In this document: piece by piece, positions 35,312-47,374 of the stretch
How the letters are laid out: every line of letters starts with the position of its first letter
How positions within the stretch are numbered: the first letter of the stretch is position 1
Source of the DNA: Caenorhabditis elegans
Taxonomy: Eukaryota; Nematoda; Chromadorea; Rhabditida; Rhabditidae
DNA: 64,000 bases
Assembly: GCF_000002985.6 (NCBI RefSeq)
Contig: NC_003284.9
Coordinates: forward strand, 9,548,001 to 9,612,000
Reading direction: 5' to 3'
Made by a program: the position numbers and the translations under genes
Notes under the pieces: generated by a model
What the model saw: the letters and a program-made list of their open reading frames with translations, nothing else
What the model was told of the DNA's origin: nothing
Database searches by the model: none

Positions 35312-35410
35312 TCAAAAACTTTGAACTACAGTTGCCATGTGTGCCAAATGTTGAATGTATGATACATCATTGAAAGCGGCCAAACTAGACTGGTGGAGCT
35401 GGCGTGCGAT
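35312..35410 (-). CDS. Orphan C-terminal exon candidate
   Basis: On the minus strand a good acceptor (AAATATTTCAG) opens a 32-codon frame to a TGA at 35312, beginning IARQLHQSSLAAFNDVSYIQ. Its base composition and amphipathic character look more like real coding sequence than the AT-rich surroundings. No upstream minus-strand exon is obvious between here and the gpx genes. I do not recognise the protein. Confidence 0.3.
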   Translation of the reverse strand: MARQLHQSSLAAFNDVSYIQHLAHMATVVQSF

Positions 35411-36625
35411 CTGAAATATTTTCAAAATCATATCTCTAATTAACTCGAATTGTTGTACAGAAGTTGGCTCAAAAAACCCAGAAGTGCACAAAATCATTTT
35501 TGTCTATTGCAGTGTATGAGCTCTGAATTTCCAGCGTAAATATATGTTTTTGTAATTTGCATTCGGTCAAGATTTGGTCACTTTATCTTTTTTATCTCAA
35601 GATCATTTATATCGTATTTCTCTTTGATTTGATTATACCTTTACAACTAGATAAATAAACAAATATATACATATAGTAAATAGTATTTTGAATTGAAGCT
35701 CTATCAATCTGTGATTCAAACTATCTCAACAAAACATAATTGAGAAATAACCAAATTGTTTAATCGAGTTCTTTTTTCTTGTTTCATTCATTAAAACACG
35801 TTCCAAGTTTTTAAACTCTTCACAAGCCACCACCAATCCAATAAAAGCAATACTTATTCATCTTTTATGTATCAGAAAAAAAAAGATTATTGATCAGGAA
35901 AAGAAAGTGAAATCGGACATTTGGTCATCACAATAAAAAGAGAAAAAGCGATAAGTTCTTTACAATTACTATCCATCATTCCCGATTATTCTCGCTTTTT
36001 TCCGGAATTTTTTGTCATTCCGAGTGAATGCTAATGTTGACATTGATTTGGGATAAATATCCATAAGTCATCCATCAATTGTTGCTTCATCTTTCTTTTC
36101 TTTCAAACTTTGAAAAATGCATTAAAAAACAGTTGGTAAACAAAACTATAGATATTTATTTTCCAAATCGTTTCTGTGAAATTTTACTGAAATAGATCCA
36201 TTTGCTTTTCCTTAGGTTTGAAATTTTCACAGTAAACAGCTAATAAAAATTGAGAAGAAGATAAAGCAAATAACAGATTTTGAGAAGTATTGAGTTCTGT
36301 TTGTTTGTTATATATTTTCACTACTTTGGAATTTCTGAAAGCAAAACAGTTCCGAAGTATTGGTGGAAATAACAATAACAGGAACGATTTCTCTGGGTAT
36401 TTATCTGTACTAGTATCCATTTCAGGAAGCTCAAATACTAACTCTAGACATCTCAGATGTTTGTTCAATCACTCTCCCGTCATATTTTCCTTTTCTCTCT
36501 CTTCATCTCCACCACGCCCTTCTTCTCAACATCTCTGCGCATCCACAAACTTCCATATTCCGCCTACTCTTTTTCTCTAGCAACTCTCCACTTAATGGAT
36601 ACTGTACAGAAGGTGTATAGATGGG

Positions 36626-36632
36626 TATAAAA
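36626..36632 (+). promoter_or_regulatory. TATA box of the first glutathione peroxidase gene
   Basis: TATAAAA lies 69 bases before the ATG at 36695, in the context GGGTATAAAAGTGGATGGGTG. The second gpx gene has nearly the same context at 39913, so the core promoter was duplicated with the gene. Confidence 0.7.
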
Positions 36633-36694
36633 GTGGATGGGTGATAGGTGGCAGTCATCAGTCTCGAAGTTGTAGAATCGAGAGAGATACGAAA

Positions 36695-38137
36695 ATGGCA
36701 CTTTGGCAGCTCACATTTGCGGCTCTTTTTGCGTTCGTCGCTGCTCAGCCAGGTTTGCTTCTAGTTTCTCATCATAATTTTTTATCTCAGCAGTTTGAAA
36801 ATAGAACTACTGGATACAATTTTCCAATACCGAATATCAACATTTCCAGGACCGAAAATGGTTGACGAAACGACTCGCTGGAGTCAATGTAAAGACACAA
36901 ACCAATCTATTTACGATTTCCAGGTAAATTTGAAATTTGAAAGGAGCTTTTGTTATCCATAAATTGGTTTAGGTAGAAACACTACAAGGAGAATACACAG
37001 ACCTTAGTCAATACCGTGGACAGGTGCTTCTCATGGTCAACGTTGCTACTTTTTGCGGTGAGTTGTCTTATAATATCTCTCTCTCTCTTTTTTTTGTTTA
37101 GAAGATTTAGAAGATTATAAGATTCATGAGATCTCATCCCATTTCCGGCTTTTGCAAAAGATGCAACCCAAACCATATCACTTTTCTCCAAAACTTGGCC
37201 GAAACAGATAGACTATATCATAACGAACATGTTTTCAGAGAAAAAATTTATTAAAAAATTGTCTCACACCCATTTTTATACTCAGGATTTTTTAGTATAT
37301 AGATTATCACGATTCTTTTCGATTTTCGAATGTTAAAAAGAGATAGAAACATTTCCCAAAACAATTCTACCGATGGAACATATGGCTGATTGCTTAACAC
37401 GTTCGACGCCATTCGGTCGTTTATCAATGTCTATTTGAACCTTATAAACAACGATGAAAATTGAAACAATTCTAGCGTACACCCAGCAATACACGGATTT
37501 CAACCCCCTTATCGAGAAGTACCAATCCCAAGGATTTACTCTCATTGCCTTCCCATGCAATCAATTCTATTTGCAAGAGCCAGCTGAGAACCATGAACTG
37601 ATGAATGGAATAATGTATGTTCGTCCTGGAAACGGATGGAAGCCACACCAGAACTTGCACATTTATGGAAAGCTTGACACCAACGGAGACAACCAACACC
37701 CAATCTACGAGTTTGTCAAGGTCAGTTTTAGACCATTACCGCCAACTAGTCAGGGGGTCATTTCCTTTATTCGTTTCTTTACACCAAGGTCAAACAACAA
37801 AATAATATGTTTCGGGGGTAGGAATTGAACACAACAAAAGAATGGCATTGTGTTCAGTTTACACTGCCAATGGTCTCTTCTACATTCTCGACCATTCGGC
37901 AATCATTCATCTTATTTTACATTGCAGGAGTCTTGCCCACAAACTGTTGACAAAATTGGAAAGACTGATGAATTGATGTACAACCCAATTCGTGCTTCTG
38001 ATATCACATGGAACTTCGAGAAGTTCCTTATTGACAGAAATGGACAACCAAGATTCCGCTTCCACCCAACTGCTTGGAGCCACGGAGATGTTGTCACTCC
38101 ATTCATTGAGCAACTCCTTGCTGAGCCAGCTAATTAA
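36695..38137 (+). CDS. gpx-5: Secreted glutathione peroxidase, cysteine type
   Basis: Exons: 36695-36752, 36850-36923, 36973-37057, 37476-37720, 37928-38137; 223 residues. Residues 1-18 (MALWQLTFAALFAFVAAQ) are a signal peptide, so the enzyme is extracellular. The active site NVATFC has cysteine where vertebrate enzymes often have selenocysteine. The other tetrad residues are the second Gln of [11 protein letters not shown] and the Trp-Asn of [11 protein letters not shown]. The usual Gly after NQF is Tyr here. The long PGNGWKPHQNLHIYGK loop is like that of tetrameric plasma-type enzymes rather than the monomeric phospholipid type. It reduces peroxides with a thiol donor. Tandem paralog of the gene at 39958. 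The symbol is from memory. Confidence 0.96.
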
Positions 38138-38917
38138 TTGGTTATTAACTAATTGACAATCATTGATTTCATTCCAATGTGTGTGTATACTTTCGTAGTA
38201 CCGACCCACATGTCAATCAGGGGTTGCTTTGTTCTTGTATAGCGAATATCATAAGATATTGTGCTTCTCCACGTTTTAATTGCCTCCGGGTTTTTCTCCG
38301 TTCCTGTATTTACGTTCCGTCGAAATAAAGTAGAATATCACATTAATCATACTTTTCATGGAAAAATTAAAAAAAAAATTGCTCGCACAAATACATTAAT
38401 CGAAAAGAGTTTACTACTAAATTTGAATTATTCTGCTATTTTTTTCAGTACACAGTGCATATATTGGATAAACTGACACTGGAAGCAAAATTGGATAATC
38501 TAGCTTTGTTATACAAACAGAATACTGTTTTAAATTGCATGATTAAAAACGAATGTGTTCAGCAAAAACATTCGAGATAAAAAAGATATCTCTATACCTA
38601 TTCCTGTTCCTGATATACCTGTCTATCATAACCTTATATTTTTAAAAGCAAATTTTTTAGCCAGAATACGTTAATAGTTTTTAAATCCGCCTGAAGAAAT
38701 AAACAAATATCACGTCCAGTTTGAATGAATATATAAATGAAAGTTACACTTATTTTTTATGTGTGGTATTATACAAATACAAAAAGGAATTTTTCACCCT
38801 TTTGTTCCATAATTTGTTATGTTCACCCTAAGTGATTAGTTCACAGGTATGAGTGGTGAAACTGTTTCGGTTGCAATATTTTGGATACCGCTCATACTCT
38901 TTTTCTCGGTATATCGG

Positions 38918-39100
38918 CGCCACTTTTCAGCCAACTTTAGCTATTTTCTAACTGCCATTTACAGAAGTGGCGAAAGTTGGTTAAAGTTGGCTAAATTTAG
39001 TTAGATGGGCCAGCGTTTTTACGTTTTAAACAACTGAAAAAGGTGTGTGAGAGTTGGCCAAAGTTGGCAAAAGTTGGTTGAGAAGTGGCCACGAGTTGCC
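38918..39100. repeat. Imperfect inverted and tandem repeat of a GTTGGC motif
   Basis: GCCACTTTTCAGCCAACTTT at 38918 is complementary in part to AGTGGCGAAAGTTGG further right. AAAGTTGG(C/T) recurs at least four times to about 39100, ending AGAAGTGGCC. It lies between the two gpx genes and has no reading frame. It resembles a small decayed foldback repeat. Confidence 0.5.
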
Positions 39101-39912
39101 GAATGAATAAGATAATTTTTCGAAACTAATATTGAATAGAACATTAATTGAAAATGCTCTTTTAAGATAATTTAATTTTAAGTTATTATTCGGGAAGTGA
39201 CCGAAAGCATTCCAAAAATTGTCATCTTCTTCATCTTTCAAAAGTTTTGACAAATACTAATTAATTTAATCTACAAATAATTATTTAAAACTGTTTGGAT
39301 TTTAGTTAGTTGGAAATTCCTCCGCAATTTTGTAAACAAATGCTCAATATTTGTTTTTGTTTGTAAATAACAATTTTGGTAAGATGATTTTACCGTTTTC
39401 TTTCTCCCAGTTAAAAAATAACACGGCATCTTGTAGAATTGACAATGTTTTGGTAACTGTAAAGATTTGAAAGGTCTAATGCAATTTAAAAAAAAAGGAG
39501 AGGCTAAGGATTGTACTTTTTTGTCCAACAAATTTGTTTTCCCTATGGTAAAAAACAGTAAACTGAATAGCTATGTAAAAAGACACAATTGGAATTTGGG
39601 AAATTTGATATTTTACAGAAAAGTTCCGCAGATAAAAACAGTTTAATGAATCTAGGATGTTTAAAATGAATTGGATAAAAGGTTACAATCAATACTAGGA
39701 TAGCCTGATGTTTGTACAATGAAGATGATTTCTGCAAACCGATAGAAATATTGTGTTCAATTGTTTAATTCGGAGAGGTGTTTGATTCTCATATGAACTC
39801 TTGTACTAACTTTTGGTTAACAAGAAACTATTTCAAAAATCGAATGCCTACACCCGATAGGTACTTGCTCAAACATTCACATTGACACGCCTACCTCCCA
39901 CGAGGGTGTCGG

Positions 39913-39920
39913 TATAAAAA
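39913..39920 (+). promoter_or_regulatory. TATA box of the second glutathione peroxidase gene
   Basis: TATAAAAA is 45 bases upstream of the ATG at 39958, in the context CGGTATAAAAAGAGATGGGTG, which parallels the first gpx gene. Confidence 0.7.
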
Positions 39921-39957
39921 GAGATGGGTGACTGCAAACAAGATACAATCTGGTAAC

Positions 39958-40773
39958 ATGGCACCTGGTTCAGTACTTTCTTTGGCTGTTGCCCTGGCAA
40001 CTATTATTGGTATCTCTTGCAGTAAGTTCAATATTTTCTTTTTTTGCAACAAAAAGTTATTTTAGCTGCAACGGTTGATGAAACAATGCGTTGGAAAGAA
40101 TGTTTGAATACAAATCAAAGCATATTCGACTTTCAAATTGAAACTTTGCAAGGAGAATACACAGATCTTAGTCAGTACCGAGGAAAAGTAATTCTTCTCG
40201 TCAATGTTGCAACATTCTGTGGTAAAAATTGATGCTCAGTATGATCCCAAGAAAATTACAATTTCAGCATACACTCAACAGTACACTGACTTCAACCCCA
40301 TGCTTGAAAAATATCAAGCTCAGGGGCTTACGCTTGTTGCCTTCCCATGCAATCAGTTCTACCTGCAAGAGCCAGCAGAGAACCACGAGCTTATGAACGG
40401 GCTTACCTATGTGCGCCCTGGAAATGGATGGACTCCACATCAAGAGCTTCATATCTATGGTAAAATTGATGTGAACGGAGACAATCATCACCCACTTTAC
40501 GAGTTTGTTAAGGTACGTGCTATTTGATGAGTTTGAATACAGAAACATTGAATTCAATTTCAGGAGTCTTGCCCACAAACTGTTGACAAAATTGGAAAAA
40601 CTGACGAGTTGATGTACAACCCTGTTCGGCCATCCGATATCACATGGAACTTTGAGAAGTTCCTTATTGACAGAAATGGACAACCAAGATTCCGCTTCCA
40701 CCCAACCGCTTGGAGCCACGGAGATGTTGTCACTCCATTCATTGAGCAACTCCTTGCTGAGCCAGCTAATTAA
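39958..40773 (+). CDS. gpx-3: Secreted glutathione peroxidase, cysteine type (tandem paralog)
   Basis: Exons: 39958-40021, 40066-40221, 40268-40512, 40564-40773; 224 residues. It has an N-terminal signal peptide ([16 protein letters not shown]). It shares [17 protein letters not shown] and [11 protein letters not shown] with the upstream paralog, so the active site is again cysteine-based. One intron present in the first gene (36924-36972) is absent here, while the other junctions are at the same codons and phases. The last exon is nearly identical in DNA to that of the first gene, although the preceding exon has diverged at silent sites. A poly(A) signal AATAAA is at 40858. The symbol is from memory. 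Confidence 0.96.
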
Positions 40774-41460
40774 AACTAACGTTGACTCTTGAACATTCAG
40801 TCTGTACCTATGTCAAGGTTGAGGTTTAATCAACCACTGTAAAATATTTCAATGCTAAATAAAACCATTCCTATCGACCAATTATTTTTGTTGTATTTAT
40901 ACACAATACCTTTCAGAAATCTAGCGATATTTTTGAAAAATATGATAAAAATTATTCTTCATTCTTGTAATTGTTTTCAATGGAAATATTATAACGTTTT
41001 TCCTGGATGTAATTAAAATGTACTACGAAAACATCTCAATAAAAATATCAGACACACAAACCAATACGAGTTTATGTCCTCGTACGTATGTTTAACGGGG
41101 TATGTGGGAAGTTAGTCAGATAAAACCAAATCCAGATGTTCCATAGAATTTGAAAGCAGATATCAGAGTTTTAAAAGGTGCATTTTGATTGAATATGTAG
41201 AAATTTTATTCACAGATTGTTGGACATTTTTTTTCAAAATTTATTGAACGTCTGCAAAGAATGTATGTATAACTACAGAGAACACAAAACCTCCAGTTAA
41301 GGACAAAATGATATCCGATTACAAGTCTACCTGCAGTTTGCATAATTCATCAGCAATCGCCGCAGCTGACCAGTACTAATTCATTTCTACCTCGCTTTTT
41401 ATGGTTTTTTGTTCACGTTATTAGTATTTTTTATTATTTCGCCTTGTTTGGAAAATAGTT

Positions 41461-44400
41461 ATGCCGGATAAAATCACAATTGCTGGATGGAAACATGTAA
41501 GTGGTTGTCATAGATTTTTATAATTGCTTGATGGGGATTCCTGAAAATACACTAGTGCACAACGATATAAGTGATAAACTAACATGTTTTTCTTGCAAAC
41601 GTTTTTGAGGCTAGGAATAAGTTATAATTTTGATATCATTATTTTTCACCATTATCTAAATATTTTTCCAAATGAGGCATGATTGTTCTCACAATATTCA
41701 TATTTTTGTATACGTTTACAGGTTCGTATGTTTCTTCCAAAACCTCAAAAACAATGTGATTGTCATGTCAACGACCCTCCTCCTTGGACAGGTGAAGTTC
41801 ATGGTCTGAGCCAAGCCCTGATGAGCAAAACATTAAGAATGCGAATATTCTGGTGGATCGTCATTATTATTTGCATCAGTCTGGGAGCATTTACAACGGT
41901 GCTCATAATCATTGAGTATATTCAAGGACCGACTGCCACTTCAACAACAATTAGACTGGTTGGACTCTTGAAAATCAAAAAATTGATCAAAATTTATACA
42001 ATTTTTAGGTCGACTCCCTTGAATTTCCAGCAATCACAATTTGCCCAAAAGTGCCGGATTCTTTCAACATCACCGGATTACGTGGGGATATTAAAGAAAG
42101 TTTACCAGATATTTCTGATAAAACTGCAGACGATTTGTTAGAGTAAGATCGATTTTCATTAAAAAAATATACATTTAATTTAAGGTTTTTTGTTGCTGGT
42201 AGCGGGTTAGAAAACATGAATGATGTTACTTATTTCAATAGGACATATCTCAGCCATTTGAACAATTACTACAAAATATGGTCTGAAGGATATTCAGTTG
42301 ACGGGTTTTTCGAAATTATTCAGGTAACTCGAATTTCGTGAAACAAGACACAAGTAATAAATACGTTTTAGCAAAAATACGGTTACAAATGTGAAGATTT
42401 ATTTTACGAATGCCAGTTAGCTGGTAAAATTCTTGATTGTTGCAACGATTTGATGGTTCGAAGAGTTGTTATGCGTCGAGGAATTTGTTATCAAACACGA
42501 AAAAATGTTAATCAAGTGAGTTGAATAAATTTAAATTCAAATGTTTCACAAACACACACGAAAAACGAGTTTAAAGACTCTTCCAGTTTTTTTTTCAGTT
42601 TTAAGTTAAGTAACCTTTTAATAAAATTCAAATAGCGACTTATCTGAAACTTGATAAAATGAAAAAGGTTAATATACAAAAACCTAAAAATCATTAAGAC
42701 TGAGACAAACTATGTTTAATCATTGGTTGTTTTGGATTTTATAGTCGCATACTATCACCTAGAATCGCCTAGAATCTAAAAAAACCAAATATTTGTTATA
42801 CGCTTTTGTAAAATCGTTTTTTTAACATAATTATGGTTGAAATGATAAAATTGTTTAGTGACTTTGAGTCACAAAAAGCTATTTTTAGGCAGTTTTAAAG
42901 AAATAAAGTAATAAAATAAAATAAAATAAAAACAATTATAATTTTAGTCGGAAGCCGATGATATTGGAAGAATTGTGTTCAGCTTGAAAGCTCCAACCAG
43001 TTATACAAGTGTCAAAACCAACTACACACAAACACAATTGATAGTTTATATTACTGATAATCATGATGTTGTCACCGAATTTCCAAGGTTCTACTTGTAT
43101 CCAAATGAATGGAATCGAATGCGGTTCACAGCGAGACTGATTGAGTTGATTCAAAACAAGGGAGTATGCACAAATCACGTAAGTTTTTCTTTTGATTCTA
43201 ATGTTGAACTGAATTGAGCATCTGTTGAGTTTCATAGGAAGAATCATAACAAATAAGCAGAAAAAAACATTATTCAAAGAGGCACATCAAATATTGAAGG
43301 CGTTGATAAAGAAACGTTCAATCACGGTCATTTTCAATCATGGATTCCAGTTTAATTCTTTTTTGAGTGTTAATGTTGTTCTACTTCTAGATATTTGGAA
43401 GAGACGCCGAATGTTTGGTCCGCAAGTGGTATCTATCGAACATAATAATTCCTTTTAATTGCACACTACCATATCTCAAGAGCATCACTAAACTACCACC
43501 AACGACTGGTGTTTGCAAGCCAGATGTTATTGCCGATAACTATTTGGACAAAATACAATATGTGTGGAATAGCGCAGAAGTCAACGAGGAGGTATGTTTT
43601 CGATTTTATGTGTATGTGTGTGTGTGTGTGTGTGCTGTGCTTCATTTTCTTCCCCACTCATTTTCTTTTTTTTCTTTTAACAGAAATTTTCTCGAATTTC
43701 TCTAATTTCCTTTCTTTATTTCAATTTATTGGATATAAAGTGAATTGCTATTACGAGAATAATGGTGAAGCTCATCGTAATTGAGCAGTTTCTTTTGAGA
43801 GTTAATAAAATTATGTTCAACTTTTCTGTGTTTTCTTCAATCCAAAAACAAAACGCATGTGTTCATAAAAATTTTGTTATATCTGTTCGTTATTTTTTGA
43901 ATTTTGAAGTGTAAGCTCTTTAAAAACATTTTGAGCCTACTGAAATATCGCGAACTTGGTAAGCAAATATTTCTATGAAAAAGCCATTATTCAAATTTCA
44001 ACAATGATGTGTTTTTTATTGTAAATATACTTAAGCATGGTCTAATATAAGCGAAAGACACATAAAAGTGGCGATCATATATTACAATGATTAGACATTA
44101 AAAAAACTATCCAAGTTGTTCAGAAATATTTTTTAATAAAAAATGAAATTAATGTATGTTCAAACTGTACTGAAATATTATAAAACTCGAGATTGTTCAT
44201 AAACACTAGTTACAAAACTTTTTCCACTTTCAATAAAGTTAAAACATTTAAAACTTTGTGTGGTGACCTGTAAGCAAAACATACTGTAAAATCGACAAGT
44301 ATTTCTTAAACACTTGAAAATGAAAAATCTATTGAGATTTCAATTATTTCAATTCAATTCATTTGTCCTTCAAATAAAACTTGTTACGAATCAACATATA

Positions 44401-47374
44401 TAAATATATGTATTGTTTTGTTTTCGACGAATTGGAATATATTGAAACCAAAATTAATTGGGCGGAACTTGAAATCTAATATACTCTGCGAAATTTCATT
44501 TTCTAACAAAAATCTATTCAATAATTATTTATGGTAGTGCATGCTGAATTTTGTTTTGAGGTTTTCTGATAATACTATGAAGTTACCCCCAATGTAAACT
44601 GAAATCAGGTGTTATGTGTCTATTAAATCTGGAATTTTTCAGGCAAAGTTTGTACTGATTGAACAAATGAAATTTTTTCTATTTAAAAGCTTTCAAAGCA
44701 TTTGGTTTATCTTAATTGTGCAAAACAAAGCTTTCTGAGATAATTTATGTGTTGATTCAAATATATTCAGTCGTAAATAATATTATTCCTAGATTCATGC
44801 ATCAATGTTGTGCCAGAAATTTTTTTTGCTATTATACTTCATTGCCAAAAGGTCATTCTTTAATTTGCAAAGACCATTTTGATTGTATTGTTTTTTTTGT
44901 TGCATAGGAGCCGATGCTGGATTACATGTTTGAAAAGGGCAGATTTTGAATAATAATTGAATACTTTATTATAATCTTTATACATAATCCGTGAGCTCTT
45001 GCGGGCTCTAAACTGAACTTCTCATATTTTTTCTGTTTTTCAGAGTCATCAATTTAGTTCTGGGTTTCAAACAAGTTTTACACAATTTGTTGAGAATCAG
45101 AAAACTTTTATTTAAAACTTGCATTTGAAAGATTTTTCAAAACTGTTTTTCAATTTCCAACTGTGAGACTATTCTCATTCATTCTTTGTTTTTGTATTTA
45201 TATATTTTTATAGGAAAACAATAAATACATAACACTAATTTTGTTGAAAACAAAAAAACGGATGAATTTTTAAAAAAAAGTCAAATGTAAGCGTGTTCCA
45301 TACTACAAAACTTTGGCAAAGTTTAGGAACTTGAATAGGAATTGATAAAAATTTGTAACTTCCAATTAAAAAATCTTCAAATTTTGAACATTTTTCTGAA
45401 AACTTTTAAAATGTAGTTGGTCGTTAGGTGACCGTCGGTGTACAATTTCTCGACTTGTGCTACTCCACTTCTGAACCATCAAACGTGAAAAACCACGTTC
45501 AAAATTATATGATTAGTCATACATATACTGTAGGACCACGAAAAAAAAAACGTTGTGTACAGGCTGAACCTAAAATGATATTTTCTATTTCTGTTGGCCA
45601 GTTAATTTTACGATATTTCGCCAAACGCACAGGAAGTTTGTTTTTGGACCATTGTGGTTGAGAAAAACATCTTCATTCATTCCTATCGTCCTCATTCACA
45701 TTTTTCTTTCTATTCCACCGAAAAAAAATGCACTGGAGAGCATGACTTCTCCACATCATTCATCACTGGTCAGAAAGACCTTGTGCATATTTTTAGTTTA
45801 TCCGGTTGCGAGCTGTCATTTCTTCTTCTTGTCAAAATTATGAATGACCCATTTTTCCTGCTTTCCTGCTTTCACCCTCCCCATATCTTCATATTCACCG
45901 TCACTTCATCACTTTTTTTTTCAGTGCACTCCTGGTTGTAACCGTTGGGATTATCAAACGAGTGTTCAACAGAGTCAGACACTTTCCCCATTTGAGGACT
46001 ACACATTCAATTTAGAAGCTTCTTTTAACGACTTGCAGGTTTGGTTTTTTTTTCAATTTTTTGCTTTTTGATGCTCATATTTTAATTTGTTTTTATTGGT
46101 ATATGATTCATAATTTGTTTTAGTACGAGTACGTGAAGGAGATCTACACAACATCGATTCCTGGCTTTATGTCCCAGATTGGAGGTAAGAGCTAATCAAA
46201 TTCTAAGCTATAATCAATTCTAAGCTAGACATTCAGGTCAATTCGGCTTTTTCCTCGGTTTATCAATTATCACACTTATCCAAATGGTTCTGTACGGATT
46301 CCACAGCGCATTCATGTTTGCCAAAAAGCACATTCAACGAAAATTTCCGTTTTGCAAGATTCATCCATCGGACGATTGTGAGTTAATTTTTAAAAACCTA
46401 AAAATTAAAAAAAAATTGAATTGAAAATTTTTAACTTTTTAATTTTACAGTTATTTATAGTATCACTAAGAAGTAAGAAACCAATCTGAAATTTGAATTC
46501 TCACTGTAAACTAGACGTTCAGAAAAGATAAAGATCAAAGCAACTCCTCAGTCAAGAGCGAGTCACGGCAACTCGGTCCAAAACCATTTCTAATTAGTAA
46601 ACTCTCAAAAACCACAACTAATTAGCTTAAAATCATTGCTAATTAGCAAAAATAAGCTAATTTACAATGGTTTTAAGCTATTTAGTTGTGGTTTTTGAGA
46701 GTCTACTAATTAGAAATGGTTTTGGACCGAGTTGCCGTGACTCGCTCTTGACTGAGTCATCAGGCCCGAATATTTTGTAGTACGGTTATTTAAAAAACAT
46801 TCCTTGAAACGTTGTGTGTTTTTTTACCGTTTTATCTATAATCACCAAAAAATTAAAAATTTGAAGTTGAACAAGAGTAATTTTTAAAATGCAATTACTG
46901 TTTTATCGGAGCCTTCAAAAAATTTTGATTAATTTTCCTGAGGTTTCGTTTTAAAATGCGGTATTTTGCTATGAGATTTAGGCTGTTTGAGAAAGAACGA
47001 ACCATTTGCTATTTAATTTTTAATGCTAATATAAAACATGAAATTCATATTTTCTCTGATGTTGTGAGTGATGATTTTTCAAACGACTTCTTTTTTCCAC
47101 CCGAACTGTTCAGTTCATTTAACCATTATACTTAAATAATGTTTTTTGAACATTTTTTAAATTTAGAATAGCTTTTGGAAATTGGTTCATTTCCATTAAG
47201 GCAACCTGGAGAAATACAATTTTATTAAATTTTAGATCCCCGTTCTACAATGACATTCGACAATTCTACCAACATCTATCCACCAGAGAAAAACATTTCC
47301 AAGGAGCACATAGCGACTCTGAGCCGTCGAGTGATAGCAACCAATCCTCCAAGTCCAGTTTCCACAGTAATTGA
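41461..47374 (+). CDS. del-8: DEG/ENaC (degenerin/amiloride-sensitive) cation channel subunit
   Basis: Exons: 41461-41496, 41722-41958, 42009-42142, 42185-42323, 42372-42515, 42948-43178, 43391-43591, 45925-46038, 46124-46184, 46237-46377, 46451-46472, 47236-47374; 532 residues. TM1 is WWIVIIICISLGAFTTVLII (about residues 57-76), followed by the family signature EFPAITICPK. A large Cys-rich extracellular loop follows, with NCTLPYLK and CTPGCNRWDY. The pre-TM2 segment is GFMSQIGGQFGFFLGLS, where LGLS is the GxS-type selectivity filter; Ser sits at the degenerin position, a small residue as in wild-type channels. TM2 continues IITLIQMVLYGF. The tail is Ser-rich. It should form trimeric Na+-permeable channels. 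The symbol del-8 is from memory and less sure than the family. Intron 7 is 2.3 kb; intron 11 holds a palindromic element. Confidence 0.93.
43592..45924 (+). other. Long intron of the DEG/ENaC gene
   Basis: This 2.3-kb intron lies within the Cys-rich extracellular loop and splits the gene into two exon clusters. A (GT)n tract is at about 43612-43634 beside the donor. I see no internal exon joining in frame. The split could lead gene predictors to call two genes. Confidence 0.6.
46547..46756. mobile_element. Near-perfect 210-bp palindromic foldback element
   Basis: The left arm from CTCAGTCAAGAGCGAG (46547) is matched by the complement of the right arm ending CTCGCTCTTGACTGAG (46756) over about 100 bases, with only a few mismatches and a short centre. 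It has no coding capacity and sits inside intron 11 of the DEG/ENaC gene. It fits a palindromic MITE. The two arms are so alike that insertion is recent or the arms are kept matched. Confidence 0.8.

Noticed and set aside
36973-40268. Selenocysteine-type glutathione peroxidase
   Set aside because: The active-site codons are TGC (37054-37056) and TGT (40218-40220), with no in-frame TGA, so both are cysteine enzymes.
36695-40773. Operon of the two gpx genes
   Set aside because: They are 1.8 kb apart, and each has its own TATA box; worm operons usually have spacing near 100 bases and SL2 use.
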